Below, piece after piece: positions 16,996 through 26,664 of a stretch of DNA of 64,000 nt. This DNA is from Lysinibacillus sp. KCTC 33748 (GTDB lineage: Bacteria; Bacillota; Bacilli; Bacillales_A; Planococcaceae): NCBI RefSeq assembly GCF_002237755.1, contig NZ_MWSJ01000020.1:1-64000 (forward strand). Direction: 5' to 3'. The stretch's first letter is position 1. Every line of letters begins with the position of its first letter. The position numbers and the translations under genes are program-made. Below the pieces are notes generated by a model. It saw only the letters and a list, made by a program, of their open reading frames with translations. It was not told the origin of the DNA and ran no database searches.

Positions 16996-18819
16996 ATGAA
17001 ATCCTCATTAAAGCGTTATATTATCGGTAAACCATTGAAATCTGAAGCGTTAGGGGAACAAAAGCTTAGTAAAACAAAAGCACTTGCCATACTATCGTCC
17101 GATGCGTTGTCATCAGTTGCGTATGGACCTGAGCAAATTTTAATCGTACTTATGGCAGTAAGTACTGTTGCCTTTTGGTACTCTCTACCGATTGCTGCTG
17201 GGGTAGTTGTGTTACTGACTGCACTTATTTTCTCGTATCGTCAAGTTATTTTCGCGTATCCACATGGTGGGGGAGCTTATGTAGTTTCTCGGGAAAATTT
17301 AGGTGTTAATGCTGGTCTAGTCGCTGGTGGGTCATTACTTGTCGATTATATTTTAACAGTTGCGGTAAGTGTATCGGCTGGAACGGATGCCATTACTTCG
17401 GCTTTTCCAAGTTTGCATCCCTATAATGTGATAATCGCTGTGTTTTTTGTTATCTGTTTAACGCTTTTAAACCTACGTGGTGTCACAGAATCTGCATCCA
17501 TTTTAGCGTATCCCGTTTATTTGTTTGTAGTAGTGATGCTGGTGTTAATCGGAGTAGGGATTTTTAACGTAATGACAGGGCAAGTTCCAGCAGAGTTGCA
17601 TCCAAAGGTTGGTACACCAGTTGCAGGTATCAGTCTATTTATATTATTAAAGGCATTTGCATCCGGAAGTTCAGCTTTGACTGGCGTTGAAGCAATCTCA
17701 AATGCTATTCCTAATTTTAGAGACCCAGCGCCGAAAAATGCGTCTAAAACATTATTAGCTATGGGTGGTATTTTAGCAGTTTTATTTATAGGTATTGTGA
17801 GCTTAGCTTATTTTTATGGAGTTGCTCCCAACGCGAAAGAAACGGTTGTTTCGCAAATCGCTGAGGCAAGTGTAGGTCGTCATATTTTTTATTATATAGT
17901 GCAAGGAACAACGGCAATGATATTAGTACTTGCTGCGAATACGGGTTATTCAGCGTTTCCATTATTAGCTGTCAATTTATCGAAGGACGGTTTTATTCCA
18001 AGAATATTCCAGATTCGCGGAGATCGACTTGGTTATTCAAATGGCATCATAATGCTTGGTTTAGCGGCCATTGTTTTAATCATTTTATTTGATGGAACAA
18101 CAGAACATTTGATTCCACTTTATGCAGTTGGCGTATTTATTCCGTTTACTTTAGCGCAGGCTGGAATGATGCGAAAATGGTGGCGTGAAAAGCCAAAAGG
18201 TTGGGTGGCTAAATTTTCAATCAATACGATTGGAGCGGTCATTTCCTTCGTTGTAGCGATGATGTTTTTTGTGACAAAATTACCTCAAGTATGGCCAGTG
18301 TTTATCTTTTTACCAATTATTATTTGGACGTTTCACCGGATTAAGCTGCATTACCAAACAGTTGGTGAACAACTAAGATTAGATCATGAGGAATTACCGA
18401 ATGTAGAGGGGAATGTCTTCATTGTACCTGTCGCTGGTATTACGAAAGTAGTCGAAAACACATTGCATTACGTGCAGTCATTAAATGTTGATAAAGTTAT
18501 TGCCTTTTATGTAGCCTTCGATCAAGCGGATGCAAAAGCGTTTGAAGAGAAGTGGAAAGCTTGGCAGCCAAATGTACGGCTTGTCACATACTATTCACCA
18601 TATCGAAGTATTACACAGCCGTTAATGAAATTTATTGATAAAGTTGAACATCAATGTACGAAAACAGGCCATCAAGTAACAGTGATCATTCCACAGTTTT
18701 TACCAAAAAAAGGATGGCACCATATGTTACACAATCAGTCGAGTCTATTAATTCGCACGTCGCTGTTATTTCACAAAAATATCGTTATTATGACTGTGCC
18801 CTTCCATTTATCAAAATAA
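16996..18819 (+). CDS. kimA: Potassium importer KimA (APC superfamily)
   Basis: A 607-residue membrane protein with about 12 segments (1-450) and a cytoplasmic C-terminal domain of about 150 residues, the layout of KimA (formerly YdaO), a high-affinity K+/H+ symporter. Typical stretches are SSDALSSVAYGPEQ near residue 35 and SGSSALTGVEAISNAIPNF. GAAGG precedes the ATG at 16996 by 8 nt; the in-frame GTG at 16987 overlaps that site. The upstream c-di-AMP riboswitch and expected binding of c-di-AMP by the protein itself give double control in this family. Confidence 0.93.
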   Translation: MKSSLKRYIIGKPLKSEALGEQKLSKTKALAILSSDALSSVAYGPEQILIVLMAVSTVAFWYSLPIAAGVVVLLTALIFSYRQVIFAYPHGGGAYVVSRENLGVNAGLVAGGSLLVDYILTVAVSVSAGTDAITSAFPSLHPYNVIIAVFFVICLTLLNLRGVTESASILAYPVYLFVVVMLVLIGVGIFNVMTGQVPAELHPKVGTPVAGISLFILLKAFASGSSALTGVEAISNAIPNFRDPAPKNASKTLLAMGGILAVLFIGIVSLAYFYGVAPNAKETVVSQIAEASVGRHIFYYIVQGTTAMILVLAANTGYSAFPLLAVNLSKDGFIPRIFQIRGDRLGYSNGIIMLGLAAIVLIILFDGTTEHLIPLYAVGVFIPFTLAQAGMMRKWWREKPKGWVAKFSINTIGAVISFVVAMMFFVTKLPQVWPVFIFLPIIIWTFHRIKLHYQTVGEQLRLDHEELPNVEGNVFIVPVAGITKVVENTLHYVQSLNVDKVIAFYVAFDQADAKAFEEKWKAWQPNVRLVTYYSPYRSITQPLMKFIDKVEHQCTKTGHQVTVIIPQFLPKKGWHHMLHNQSSLLIRTSLLFHKNIVIMTVPFHLSK

Positions 18820-18926
18820 TGACTAGCAAGCTCGAAAATTGTCTGATATAATCATTACGTTGATTGTAAAACACGAACGTTTGCAATCGAAAGTTAGTAA
18901 AATAATAGTAAATTCCGAAAAAACAG

Positions 18927-18976
18927 ACTTTATTCAGTGTAAGATACAAGCACATACCGAATAAAGTGCCATTTTT
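18927..18976 (+). terminator. Possible kimA terminator
   Basis: ACTTTATTC (18927-18935) pairs with GAATAAAGT (18959-18967), followed by GCCATTTTT. A second small hairpin, GCCATTTTT/AAAAATGGC-like, overlaps. The T-run is moderate. Confidence 0.5.
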
Positions 18977-19004
18977 GGAAAAAATGCCAAGGTATAATTG
19001 AATA

Positions 19005-19193
19005 ATATTTCACTCATATAATAGCGAGAATATGGCTCGCAAGTCTCTACCGATTTTCCGTAAAAAAATCGACTATGGGTAGCAATGCTTTAGAAGACTT
19101 TATATAAGATGTTTTCTATTCGTTTCGACGTTTTTACGCTGAATGCTTTGCTCCACTCGTAGATGACTGGAATCAAAGTATTCAGCGTTTTTT
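19005..19193 (+). promoter_or_regulatory. Guanine (purine) riboswitch with terminator
   Basis: The aptamer (about 19005-19085) has the purine-riboswitch consensus: CACTCATATAATAGCGAG, ATATGGCTCGCAAGTCTCTACCG, CCGTAA and CGACTATGGGT. The C in GACTATGG (position 74 of the class) predicts guanine, not adenine. A terminator of ACGCTGAATGCTTTG paired with CAAAGTATTCAGCG and a T-run follows (19136-19193). TATAAT at 18993 is a plausible -10 box. Confidence 0.94.
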
Positions 19194-19295
19194 GTTATTT
19201 GGAATGAGTATTTCTTCTATAATAACGCCTTTGTGACAACGGCATCGTGTTACTGACGCTGCGTTAGCACGGTGCTTTCGGTTATTTGCTCGTAA

Positions 19296-19915
<620 letters not shown>

Positions 19916-19916
<1 letters not shown>

Positions 19917-21214
19917 TGAAAACCGTTAAATCGACGACGCTAGCTATTCAACATTTACTTGCGATGTATGCAGGTGCCATTTTAGTGCCACTGATTATCG
20001 GTGGGGCAATTGGCTTTGATTCAAAACAAATGACGTATTTAGTGGCGATTGACATTATGATGTGTGGGGTCGCAACGCTTTTACAAGTGTATTCAGGTAA
20101 ATTTATCGGTATTGGTTTGCCGGTAGTACTAGGCTGTACATTTACAGCGGTTAGTCCGATTATTGCAATTGGTACTAATCCTGAACAAGGTATTACTGAT
20201 ATTTATGGATCTATTATTGCATCAGGTGTAATCATTATGATTATTGCAGGCTTTTTTGGTAAGTTAGTAAAGTTCTTCCCGCCAGTTGTTACAGGCTCGG
20301 TCGTGTCGATTATCGGTATTTCTTTATTACCAGTAGCATTAAATAATATGGCAGGTGGACAAGGCGCAGAAGACTTTGCATCGGGTTCGAATGTAGCTTT
20401 AGCGTTTATTACATTGGTCATTATTTTAGTCGTTTATCGTTTTTCTACAGGCTTCATTCGTGCAATTTCCATTTTAGTTGGATTAGTTGTGGGGACAATC
20501 CTAGGCGTATTTATGGGGAAGGTTGATTTTAGCCCAGTTTCAGATGCTGCCGTATTACACATGGTTCAGCCATTTTACTTCGGGATGCCAACATTTAATG
20601 CATCTGCGATTATAACAATGACGCTTGTAGGAATGGTTTCTTTAGTAGAATCAACAGGGGTCTACTTTGCACTAAGTGATATTTGTAAGAAAAAATTAGA
20701 TTCAAAAGATTTAGCACGTGGGTATCGTTCTGAAGGTTTTGCATCTGTGATCGGCGGTATTTTCAACGCTTTCCCATATACAACATTCTCACAAAACGTT
20801 GGACTTACGCGTATGTCAGGCGTCAAAGATCGTAAAGTCATTTACATCACAGGTGGTTTGCTAGTAGCACTTGGTTTCTTACCAAAAATCGCAGCATTAA
20901 CAACAATTATTCCAACACCAGTACTTGGTGCGGCAATGCTAGCGATGTTCGGTATGGTTATTACGCAAGGTATGGGCATGCTAGTACCTGTTATGAATGA
21001 ATCAGCGGAAAACGCCATGATTGCTGCAATTGCAGTTAGTCTTGGTGTCGGTGTATCAGTTGTTCCTGGGATTTTTGATGCACTACCAGAAAGTGTATCT
21101 CTTCTAACATCTAATGGTATCGTCTGTGGTTCTGTCACAGCGATTATTCTTAATATTTTATTCAACATGATTGGGCCAAAGCATAAGGAAGACCCGATGC
21201 ATGGAGAAATTTAA
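19916..21214 (+). CDS. pbuX: Xanthine permease
   Basis: A 432-residue nucleobase:cation symporter (NAT/NCS2 family) with about 14 membrane segments. Conserved motifs include the helix-8 region with ESTGVYFALSD and NAFPYTTFSQNVGLTRMSG in helix 10, which line the substrate site. Translation is coupled to xpt by a 1-bp overlap. It brings in the xanthine that Xpt uses. A decayed copy of its 3' end and terminator lies about 1.1 kb downstream. Confidence 0.96.
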
Positions 21215-21258
21215 TACATTCATCTAAATTCCTTATATATTTTGATGAAATAAATGTT

Positions 21259-21308
21259 GCCGCCTCCTTTTATCTATTGATGTAGATTTAAGGAGGTGGC
21301 ATTTTTTT
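21259..21308 (+). terminator. pbuX terminator
   Basis: GCCGCCTCCTT (21259-21269) pairs with AAGGAGGTGGC (21290-21300), followed by seven Ts. Confidence 0.92.
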
Positions 21309-21327
21309 ATGTGGAAAAAGGCTGTTT

Positions 21328-21711
21328 CTATAGCAAGACTTCTTTCTGGTGCAAGTTCCTTTGATGGAATTGCTTTCTAGCTGTTAAAACAGTTAATACA
21401 ATATTCGTAACGAAGAGATATATAAAACTAGTAATGGTCAACAGAATAAGCGTAGCAGCCTCTAAATTAAAATCATCCTCTGTTATATTCAAGGTCGAAC
21501 CTGTGCCTAAAGACATCGCGGTAATTACTGCAATTGATGGTAAAACGATTAATATACTTAAACATAACGCAATAATATTGACCACTACAATTGAAGTTCT
21601 CCACAATTTAACATGACCTATCGTTTTCTTTGATAAAAAAATAATATTAGTTATATATAACAATGTCACTAAGAAGAAAGGTAATATACATTTTAATAAG
21701 AATAATAACAT
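21328..21711 (-). CDS. Small membrane protein of unknown function
   Basis: A 127-residue protein with three or four hydrophobic helices (near 1-20, 40-63, 85-108) and a polar loop containing GTGSTLNITEDDF. I do not recognise the family. The frame is open from GTG 21741, but GGGGGAG lies 9 nt before the ATG at 21711 (MLLFLLKC), so that start is chosen. It is the only gene on the - strand between pbuX and the decayed pbuX fragment. Confidence 0.6.
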   Translation of the reverse strand: MLLFLLKCILPFFLVTLLYITNIIFLSKKTIGHVKLWRTSIVVVNIIALCLSILIVLPSIAVITAMSLGTGSTLNITEDDFNLEAATLILLTITSFIYLFVTNIVLTVLTARKQFHQRNLHQKEVLL

Positions 21712-22036
21712 TTCAAGCATCTCCCCCTTAATCTCAACCACTCATATAAGTGTGATTTTACACTATCGATGTAATTTGTCAATCAACTATCTTTTGAACC
21801 GCTACTTTTGAGTAAAGAAAATAAACTGCATTTTGAATTTGAAAGTAAACATAGCTATTTGTTATATTCGTCTGAATATTTTGAAATATAATTACCCATT
21901 ATGGCGGTTTAGAAGGTGAAAGGAGATAGTCGTGTCTTATAGTAAGTACAGGGGCAAAAAAACAGTGGTAAAAATTGGTTGTTGAAATACAGATGGGAGT
22001 GGAATATTATGAACCATATGGAAAGGATGGTTATAA

Positions 22037-22195
22037 ATGAATTTGAAAACTGCTAAAGAAGTTATTGAAGAACTACAAGTAACCATGGAGTCACATATGT
22101 CTTCAGAAGAAAAAATGAAATTAGAAGTTTGGTTAAAAGAGTATTACATAGATGAACTAATAAAGAAGAAAGTACCGATGAATTCGGATTGCTAG
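22037..22195 (+). CDS. Small charged protein, 52 residues
   Basis: The ATG at 22037 has AAGGATGG about 7 nt upstream. The product is helical-looking and charged, with a stretch KEVIEELQVTMESHMSSEEK and a C-terminal KKKVPMNSDC. No family is recognised. It may be a real small protein or a remnant in a region that shows other decay. Confidence 0.4.
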   Translation: MNLKTAKEVIEELQVTMESHMSSEEKMKLEVWLKEYYIDELIKKKVPMNSDC

Positions 22196-22221
22196 CCATT
22201 TAAATGGGGCACTTCTTTTTC

Positions 22222-22320
22222 GTAGTTGTCCTGTTGGTTCGTCACTGCGATTATCCGCAACATTTTGTTCAAGATGATTGGGCAAAGCATAAAGAATTCC
22301 TGATGCTATGGGAAGCATAA
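22222..22320 (+). pseudogene. Decayed 3' end of a pbuX-like gene
   Basis: This stretch aligns with the last 100 bp of pbuX (about 21118-21213) with scattered changes and small indels: both share CACNGCGATTAT, then TTNAANATGATTGGG and AAAGCATAA. No open frame remains. The terminator that follows is also similar to that of pbuX, so this is an old duplicate end. Confidence 0.7.
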
Positions 22321-22343
22321 AGGATTTCAATAAAAAAACAAAA

Positions 22344-22377
22344 TGTCATCTACTTCTATAGTAGGTGGCATTTTTTT
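22344..22377 (+). terminator. Second pbuX-type terminator
   Basis: TGTCATCTAC pairs with GTAGGTGGCA with G-U pairs, followed by seven Ts. GTGGCATTTTTTTATG-type sequence matches the pbuX terminator end. Confidence 0.8.
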
Positions 22378-22505
22378 ATGAGACTAGATGTTTAATTTTT
22401 AATTAGTAGGGAATCTATAAAATAGAAACATTTCACTAGAATGTAATTCGATATATCGACATACATTTATAGATATAAAACTACTTTTGAAAGGTCTCTT
22501 ACAAA

Positions 22506-23027
22506 ATGCAAAGTATATTTTTGATTGTAATACTTCAATTAGTTTATGTACCTTTTTTAACGTTACGTACAATATTTTTAGTGAAGAACATTACGTTCCT
22601 TGCGGCCATATTCGGTATGCTGGAAATGTTAGTGTATGTATTCGGCCTTTCTCTTGTCTTTAATGGAGACCAAAGTATTTTAGCGATGGTTGTTTATGCT
22701 GCTGGTTTTGGTTTAGGTATTTTTCTAGGCGCTAAAATTGAGCGGAAACTGGCGATTGGCTATGTCTATGCGACAATCAATACGCAAAATAAGAACGAGG
22801 AGCTCGTGAATTTTCTCCGTAATGAAGGCTTTGCTGTGACGATTTATATTGGGGAGGGTAGAGATAGTAATCGCTATAAATATGAAATATTAACAAAGAG
22901 AAATCGTGAGACAGAATTGTTTCAAATTGTGGAGCATTATGAACCGAATGCTTTTATTATTTCTTACGAGCCTAAATCATTTAAAGGTGGATTTTTACTG
23001 AAACGAATGAAGGCAAAAAACAAATAG
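22506..23027 (+). CDS. UPF0316 / DUF2179 membrane protein (YebE-like)
   Basis: A 173-residue protein with three membrane segments (3-25, 30-52, 58-78) followed by a DUF2179 domain of about 80 residues, including FLRNEGFAVTIYIGEGRDSNRY and ETELFQIVEHYEPNAFIISYEPKS-type sequence. This layout is that of UPF0316 proteins such as B. subtilis YebE. Function unknown; the soluble domain is shared with YitT proteins. GAAAGG is 12 nt from the ATG. Confidence 0.85.
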   Translation: MQSIFLIVILQLVYVPFLTLRTIFLVKNITFLAAIFGMLEMLVYVFGLSLVFNGDQSILAMVVYAAGFGLGIFLGAKIERKLAIGYVYATINTQNKNEELVNFLRNEGFAVTIYIGEGRDSNRYKYEILTKRNRETELFQIVEHYEPNAFIISYEPKSFKGGFLLKRMKAKNK

Positions 23028-23037
23028 TCTTTTCCTA

Positions 23038-23076
23038 GCCCTCTGATCATATGCAGAAGGGCATTTTTAGGTATTT
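23038..23076 (+). terminator. Terminator after the UPF0316 gene
   Basis: GCCCTCTG pairs with CAGAAGGGC around ATCATATG, then ATTTTTAGG. Confidence 0.8.
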
Positions 23077-23099
23077 ATACAATGTATAGGATCATCACC

Positions 23100-23300
23100 A
23101 AAACGTGTGGTTGATTTCCGTTCCGGCTGGGGGCTTTGTTGCTGCCGCTTCGCTTTCGCACAGTTAAAACATTTGTAGCTGCCACTTCGCTTTCGCTACA
23201 GAAAACATTTGTTGTTGTTGTCGCTACGCTTTCGCACAGAGCAAAGCTTCCTGGGGGCGTCGGGCCAACACGATGTTGGTCACGAAGGTCAACTTATTTA
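23100..23300 (+). repeat. Dispersed GGTTGATTTCC repeat, longest copy
   Basis: The element starts GTGTGGTTGATTTCCGTTCC, continues GGCTGGGGGCTTTGTTGCTG, and holds three copies of a CGCTTCGCTTTCGCACAG-like module (23148, 23184, 23223), then GCAAAGCTTCCTGGGGGCG and a CCAACACGATGTTGG hairpin. The inverse of most of this sequence occurs at 28709-28810. It fills the gap between two unrelated genes and does not seem to code. Confidence 0.75.
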
Positions 23301-23482
23301 CATAGTAGACGTTTTAACAAAGTCATCTCACAACTTATGGTGATGAACCAATTTATAGAGAAATTTAGCGACCGAGCTCGATAAAAAATATTAATATGAT
23401 TACACCGACAGGCGTGAACAATAACATGTTCAAATCAATTTTTTCATACTATAAAAACATGCAAGTCTCGAAGGGGTGTTGT

Positions 23483-24052
23483 ATGTATTTTTTTACGAAA
23501 GGCTTAGTCATTCTTATAGGAAGTGTCGCGATATCATTAGGGATTAATCTATTCTTAACGCCCTATCAAATTTTAGATGGGGGTGTCGTAGGGATAGCGC
23601 TTATTTTACATTATTTATATAACCTTAAAATAGGTTTAATGATCATCATTATTAGCATCCCGATTTTTATTATTTCTTGGTATAAATATAGAGCGTATTT
23701 TTACAATAGTATACATGGGTTATTCGCATCTTCTCTTAGTATTGATTTGTTAAAATCTGTTCGGAATTTTATTCAAGTAGATGCCCTCTATAGTGCTATT
23801 TTTGGAGGGGTACTTATGGGTTTTGGTGTTGGTTTGATGCTCAGATTTCAGACAAGCACTGGTGGTACAGATTTGATTGCACAATTTTTAAGTGAAAAGA
23901 CTGGAATTAACGTCGGAATCCTTATTTTTATAATCGATTCCATGGTCATTGTCGTAGGGGGATTGCTTTTATCTACTAGTACATTATGGCTTTCCATTAT
24001 TACAATTTTAGTAGTAGGGATTACTACAAGTATCATGACTAGTCGTGTTTAA
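23483..24052 (+). CDS. YitT family membrane protein without DUF2179 domain
   Basis: A 189-residue membrane protein with five or six helices, typical for the YitT (DUF161) family: TPYQILDGGVVGIALILHYL near residue 27 and LRFQTSTGGTDLIAQFL near 120. Standard YitT proteins are about 280 residues with a C-terminal DUF2179 domain; here the protein stops after the membrane part. AAGGGGTG lies 5 nt before the ATG at 23483; a frame from 23396 is open but has no such site. Function unknown. Confidence 0.8.
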   Translation: MYFFTKGLVILIGSVAISLGINLFLTPYQILDGGVVGIALILHYLYNLKIGLMIIIISIPIFIISWYKYRAYFYNSIHGLFASSLSIDLLKSVRNFIQVDALYSAIFGGVLMGFGVGLMLRFQTSTGGTDLIAQFLSEKTGINVGILIFIIDSMVIVVGGLLLSTSTLWLSIITILVVGITTSIMTSRV

Positions 24053-24058
24053 TAAAAA

Positions 24059-24092
24059 AATAGCTTCAGCAGCACTGAAACTATTTTGAAAT
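24059..24092. terminator. Bidirectional terminator
   Basis: AATAGCTTCAG pairs with CTGAAACTATT between two convergent genes; A and T tracts lie on both sides, so it can act in both directions. Confidence 0.75.
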
Positions 24093-24095
24093 TCG

Positions 24096-24980
24096 TTATC
24101 GTGAGCTCTTCATCATTCGCTTTTTCGGATGAGCAGGCTTCACTTCTGCTATTAATATGGCGAGTAAAATCATGACAGCCCCTATAACCATACGGCTTGT
24201 TAATACCTCATGTAAGAATATAACGGATAGCACCATGCCGAAGAAGGATTCTGTAGATAGGATAATAGCTGCCTTTGTAGCAGACGTATATTGATTCGCA
24301 ACATTTTGAAAAAGATAGGCAAGAGTCGTTGAAAAAATGGCTAAATAAATAATCGAATAAATGGCTTCTTTTTCAAGACTGGTTGGGATATCACCTTGAC
24401 CGACAACGACCAAAACACCTAAAAATGATGCGGTGAGAAATTGAATGATCGTAAGGGTAATGGCATCTTCTTTTTGGACAAATAGGTTTGTACAAAAAAT
24501 ATCAAAGGCAAAGGCGACAGCGCAAGCTAAGGAAAGCGCATCTCCGATATTCATTGTTAGAGAGCCTTGTAGAGATAGAAAACCGATACCGACAATAGCT
24601 ATTATAGAACCGATAATTTCATAGCCATCTATACGACGCTTGTAAACCGCAAACGCAATTAATGGAACAATAATGACATTGACAGCAGTTAAAAATGCAT
24701 TTTTAGAGGGTGTTGTATATTGGAGCCCTACTGTTTGAAAGGCGAAGGCAATATACAAAATGGTCCCTAACAAAATACCTTTCCAGATAACAGATTTAGA
24801 AGCTTTTTTTAATCTAAATCCAAATAAGACTGTCAGTATAATTGAGGCTAATAAAAATCTACCTGCCATTACTTGATAGGCTGTTAAATATTCCAATGCA
24901 ATAGCCGTTATTACAAATCCGCTACCCCAAACGATTGCAGTGATTAATAGCATACCGTCAGCTATGTATTGTTTCATCAT
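24096..24980 (-). CDS. EamA/DMT family transporter
   Basis: A 294-residue membrane protein with 10 helices made of two EamA repeats: ITAIVWGSGFVITAIALEYL in the first and LSLACAVAFAFDIFCTNLF in the second. The usual SxxxTP-like element appears as TPSKNAFLTAVNVIIVPL. Proteins of this family export or import amino acids, metabolites or drugs; the substrate cannot be told. GGAGGGAG is 2-4 nt from the ATG at 24980 and 7 nt from that at 24977, so either may be used; a TTG at 24998 overlaps the ribosome binding site. Confidence 0.88.
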   Translation of the reverse strand: MMKQYIADGMLLITAIVWGSGFVITAIALEYLTAYQVMAGRFLLASIILTVLFGFRLKKASKSVIWKGILLGTILYIAFAFQTVGLQYTTPSKNAFLTAVNVIIVPLIAFAVYKRRIDGYEIIGSIIAIVGIGFLSLQGSLTMNIGDALSLACAVAFAFDIFCTNLFVQKEDAITLTIIQFLTASFLGVLVVVGQGDIPTSLEKEAIYSIIYLAIFSTTLAYLFQNVANQYTSATKAAIILSTESFFGMVLSVIFLHEVLTSRMVIGAVMILLAILIAEVKPAHPKKRMMKSSR

Positions 24981-25079
24981 TCTCCCTCCTAACTTCAATA
25001 GAATAGCATGAGATGGAAGAAAATAGTTTGATTTTAATTCTAAAAATTCAGGCGTTTTTTTGTACTTATTCCAAAGCTG

Positions 25080-26240
25080 TCATTCGACATTCGCTTTGCT
25101 ATGTAATAAGTACAATTTAACGGCTGCAGCTATACGCTCATAAAAAACATAATCATTTTCTAAAGGTGCTACTAGCTGACGTATTTTAGACATACGATAA
25201 CGGATTGTGTTTGGATGGCAGAAATGCGCAACGGCTACTTCTTTAATATTTCCTTGTTTTACGACATAGGTGATTGCTGTTTTCATTAAATCCGGATCAA
25301 TCTTTTCCTCAAGTAGGGGACCAAGATAGCTATTTACATAGTCCATAGCAAATGTAGCATCCTTACGATGTAATTCAATTAATAACCAATCGGAAGCGAG
25401 GTTCTCATAATGACATATAGAAGCCGATTCAATTTCAGCCATAATACGTGCATAAAAGGCTTCACGAACAGCAATAGGGAATTCTGATTGTGTTATCTGA
25501 CAACGACTATAGCCAAAGGTCAATGAATTCGTCGAGATGGTGTACATCGTTAACCATTCATTGAGAAGTTTTTCAAATTGAAATTGCTGTGATGAATGGG
25601 TCATTACAATAAAGAGACTCTTTTTATAGGTACAAATCAACCCAAATTTCAATAGAGGCTCTAATTGAAAAAGAGAGTGCATCCATTGGCTATTTTCATG
25701 ATCTTGCGATTGAATGTTAGCAACAAATACATACTTGTCGAAGGGCTTATTGATTTGCTGTAAAATAGACTTTATTTGTTCATCTGTTACGTCTTCCTCC
25801 ATTAGACGTCGCACAATCGTTTCTAAAAAGAATGAATAGTCCTTTGTTTTTGCATAGGCCATCGTTTCTAAAATAATCTTTTCAAAAAATTCATCTCCGC
25901 CAAATCGCAAGATCGGAAAATTGTGTTCGTCTGCATAGACTAACACTTCCTCTGGTAAATCCTCAAAGATGACGGGTTTATAAGCTAAAGCACTTGCCCC
26001 TAGCTCAATAAGGCTTTTCACGGCATGCATTAAATACTCTGGCTTGTGCTTTGCGAATAATAAACTGCTTAACACAACACTATTCGGTGTGAAAACCGCT
26101 TCTCTCACCGTTTGAATATCGGGTGAAAATTCAAAGTCTAGAATTTCAACATTTTGAACGGGTTTATGTAAACCGTTACGACCGGCAACGACTGTAAATT
26201 GTTTTGTAATAGGCAGTTGTAAAAAATTTTCTACGTTCAT
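25080..26240 (-). CDS. PucR family transcriptional regulator
   Basis: A 386-residue regulator with an N-terminal PucR domain (1-120: NVENFLQLPITKQFTVVAGRNGLHKPVQN, with NVEILDF), a central ligand-sensing part, and a C-terminal PucR-type HTH at about 325-380 (IKEVAVAHFCHPNTIRYRMSKIRQL). It is divergent from the cystine symporter gene, which it may control; the region between holds an inverted and a direct repeat. The ATG at 26240 is chosen; an in-frame TTG at 26255 directly abuts AAAGG and is unlikely. Confidence 0.87.
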   Translation of the reverse strand: MNVENFLQLPITKQFTVVAGRNGLHKPVQNVEILDFEFSPDIQTVREAVFTPNSVVLSSLLFAKHKPEYLMHAVKSLIELGASALAYKPVIFEDLPEEVLVYADEHNFPILRFGGDEFFEKIILETMAYAKTKDYSFFLETIVRRLMEEDVTDEQIKSILQQINKPFDKYVFVANIQSQDHENSQWMHSLFQLEPLLKFGLICTYKKSLFIVMTHSSQQFQFEKLLNEWLTMYTISTNSLTFGYSRCQITQSEFPIAVREAFYARIMAEIESASICHYENLASDWLLIELHRKDATFAMDYVNSYLGPLLEEKIDPDLMKTAITYVVKQGNIKEVAVAHFCHPNTIRYRMSKIRQLVAPLENDYVFYERIAAAVKLYLLHSKANVE

Positions 26241-26364
26241 TACAATATCAAGCAACCTTTCGTGTGATTGAGTATCTATTACTTATTATAGAAGCACTTG
26301 TCAGTAAAATACTATTAGTATCGCTGAATAAACTACATCGTTCATTAAACGAATTGGGACAGGC

Positions 26365-26398
26365 GTGGGCAAGCTCGTAAAGATTTGAGCTTGCCCAC
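26365..26398. other. Perfect 12-bp hairpin in the pucR-tcyP gap
   Basis: GTGGGCAAGCTC (26365-26376) pairs with GAGCTTGCCCAC (26387-26398), loop of 10. A T-run at 26405-26410 follows on the + strand. It could be a terminator or an element of the tcyP leader. Confidence 0.5.
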
Positions 26399-26519
26399 CA
26401 GTCATTTTTTCATACCTTGATTTATTCGCGACCTAGATAGGCTACTTTTACTGTACATATACTATTGTAATTTCTGAGGCGTCATTTACTTCTTTAAAAC
26501 TGTAATGCATTTTTTATTA

Positions 26520-26561
26520 AATTCGGTTTTTAGGGAATAATCAAAAGGAATAATCCGAATT
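26520..26561. promoter_or_regulatory. Candidate operator upstream of tcyP
   Basis: AATTCGG (26520-26526) and CCGAATT (26555-26561) form an inverted repeat. Between them GGAATAAT occurs twice (26534-26541, 26547-26554). It lies about 100 bp before tcyP in the gap shared with the PucR regulator. A regulator-binding role is inferred from the symmetry only. Confidence 0.4.
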
Positions 26562-26664
26562 ATTATAGGAAGTTATCAATCTAAATAAAACATACTTGAA
26601 TTATAGGGATTATAGGTATATAATTCGATTTACATTATAATTAAACTTCTTAGGAGGCTGTCCA

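Noticed and set aside
21931-21984. 17-codon frame after AAAGGAG
   Set aside because: Short, basic, and in a region with decay; nothing else supports it.
23136-23384. 82-codon frame in the 23100 repeat
   Set aside because: It is made of the CGCTTTCGC modules of the dispersed repeat and has no ribosome binding site.
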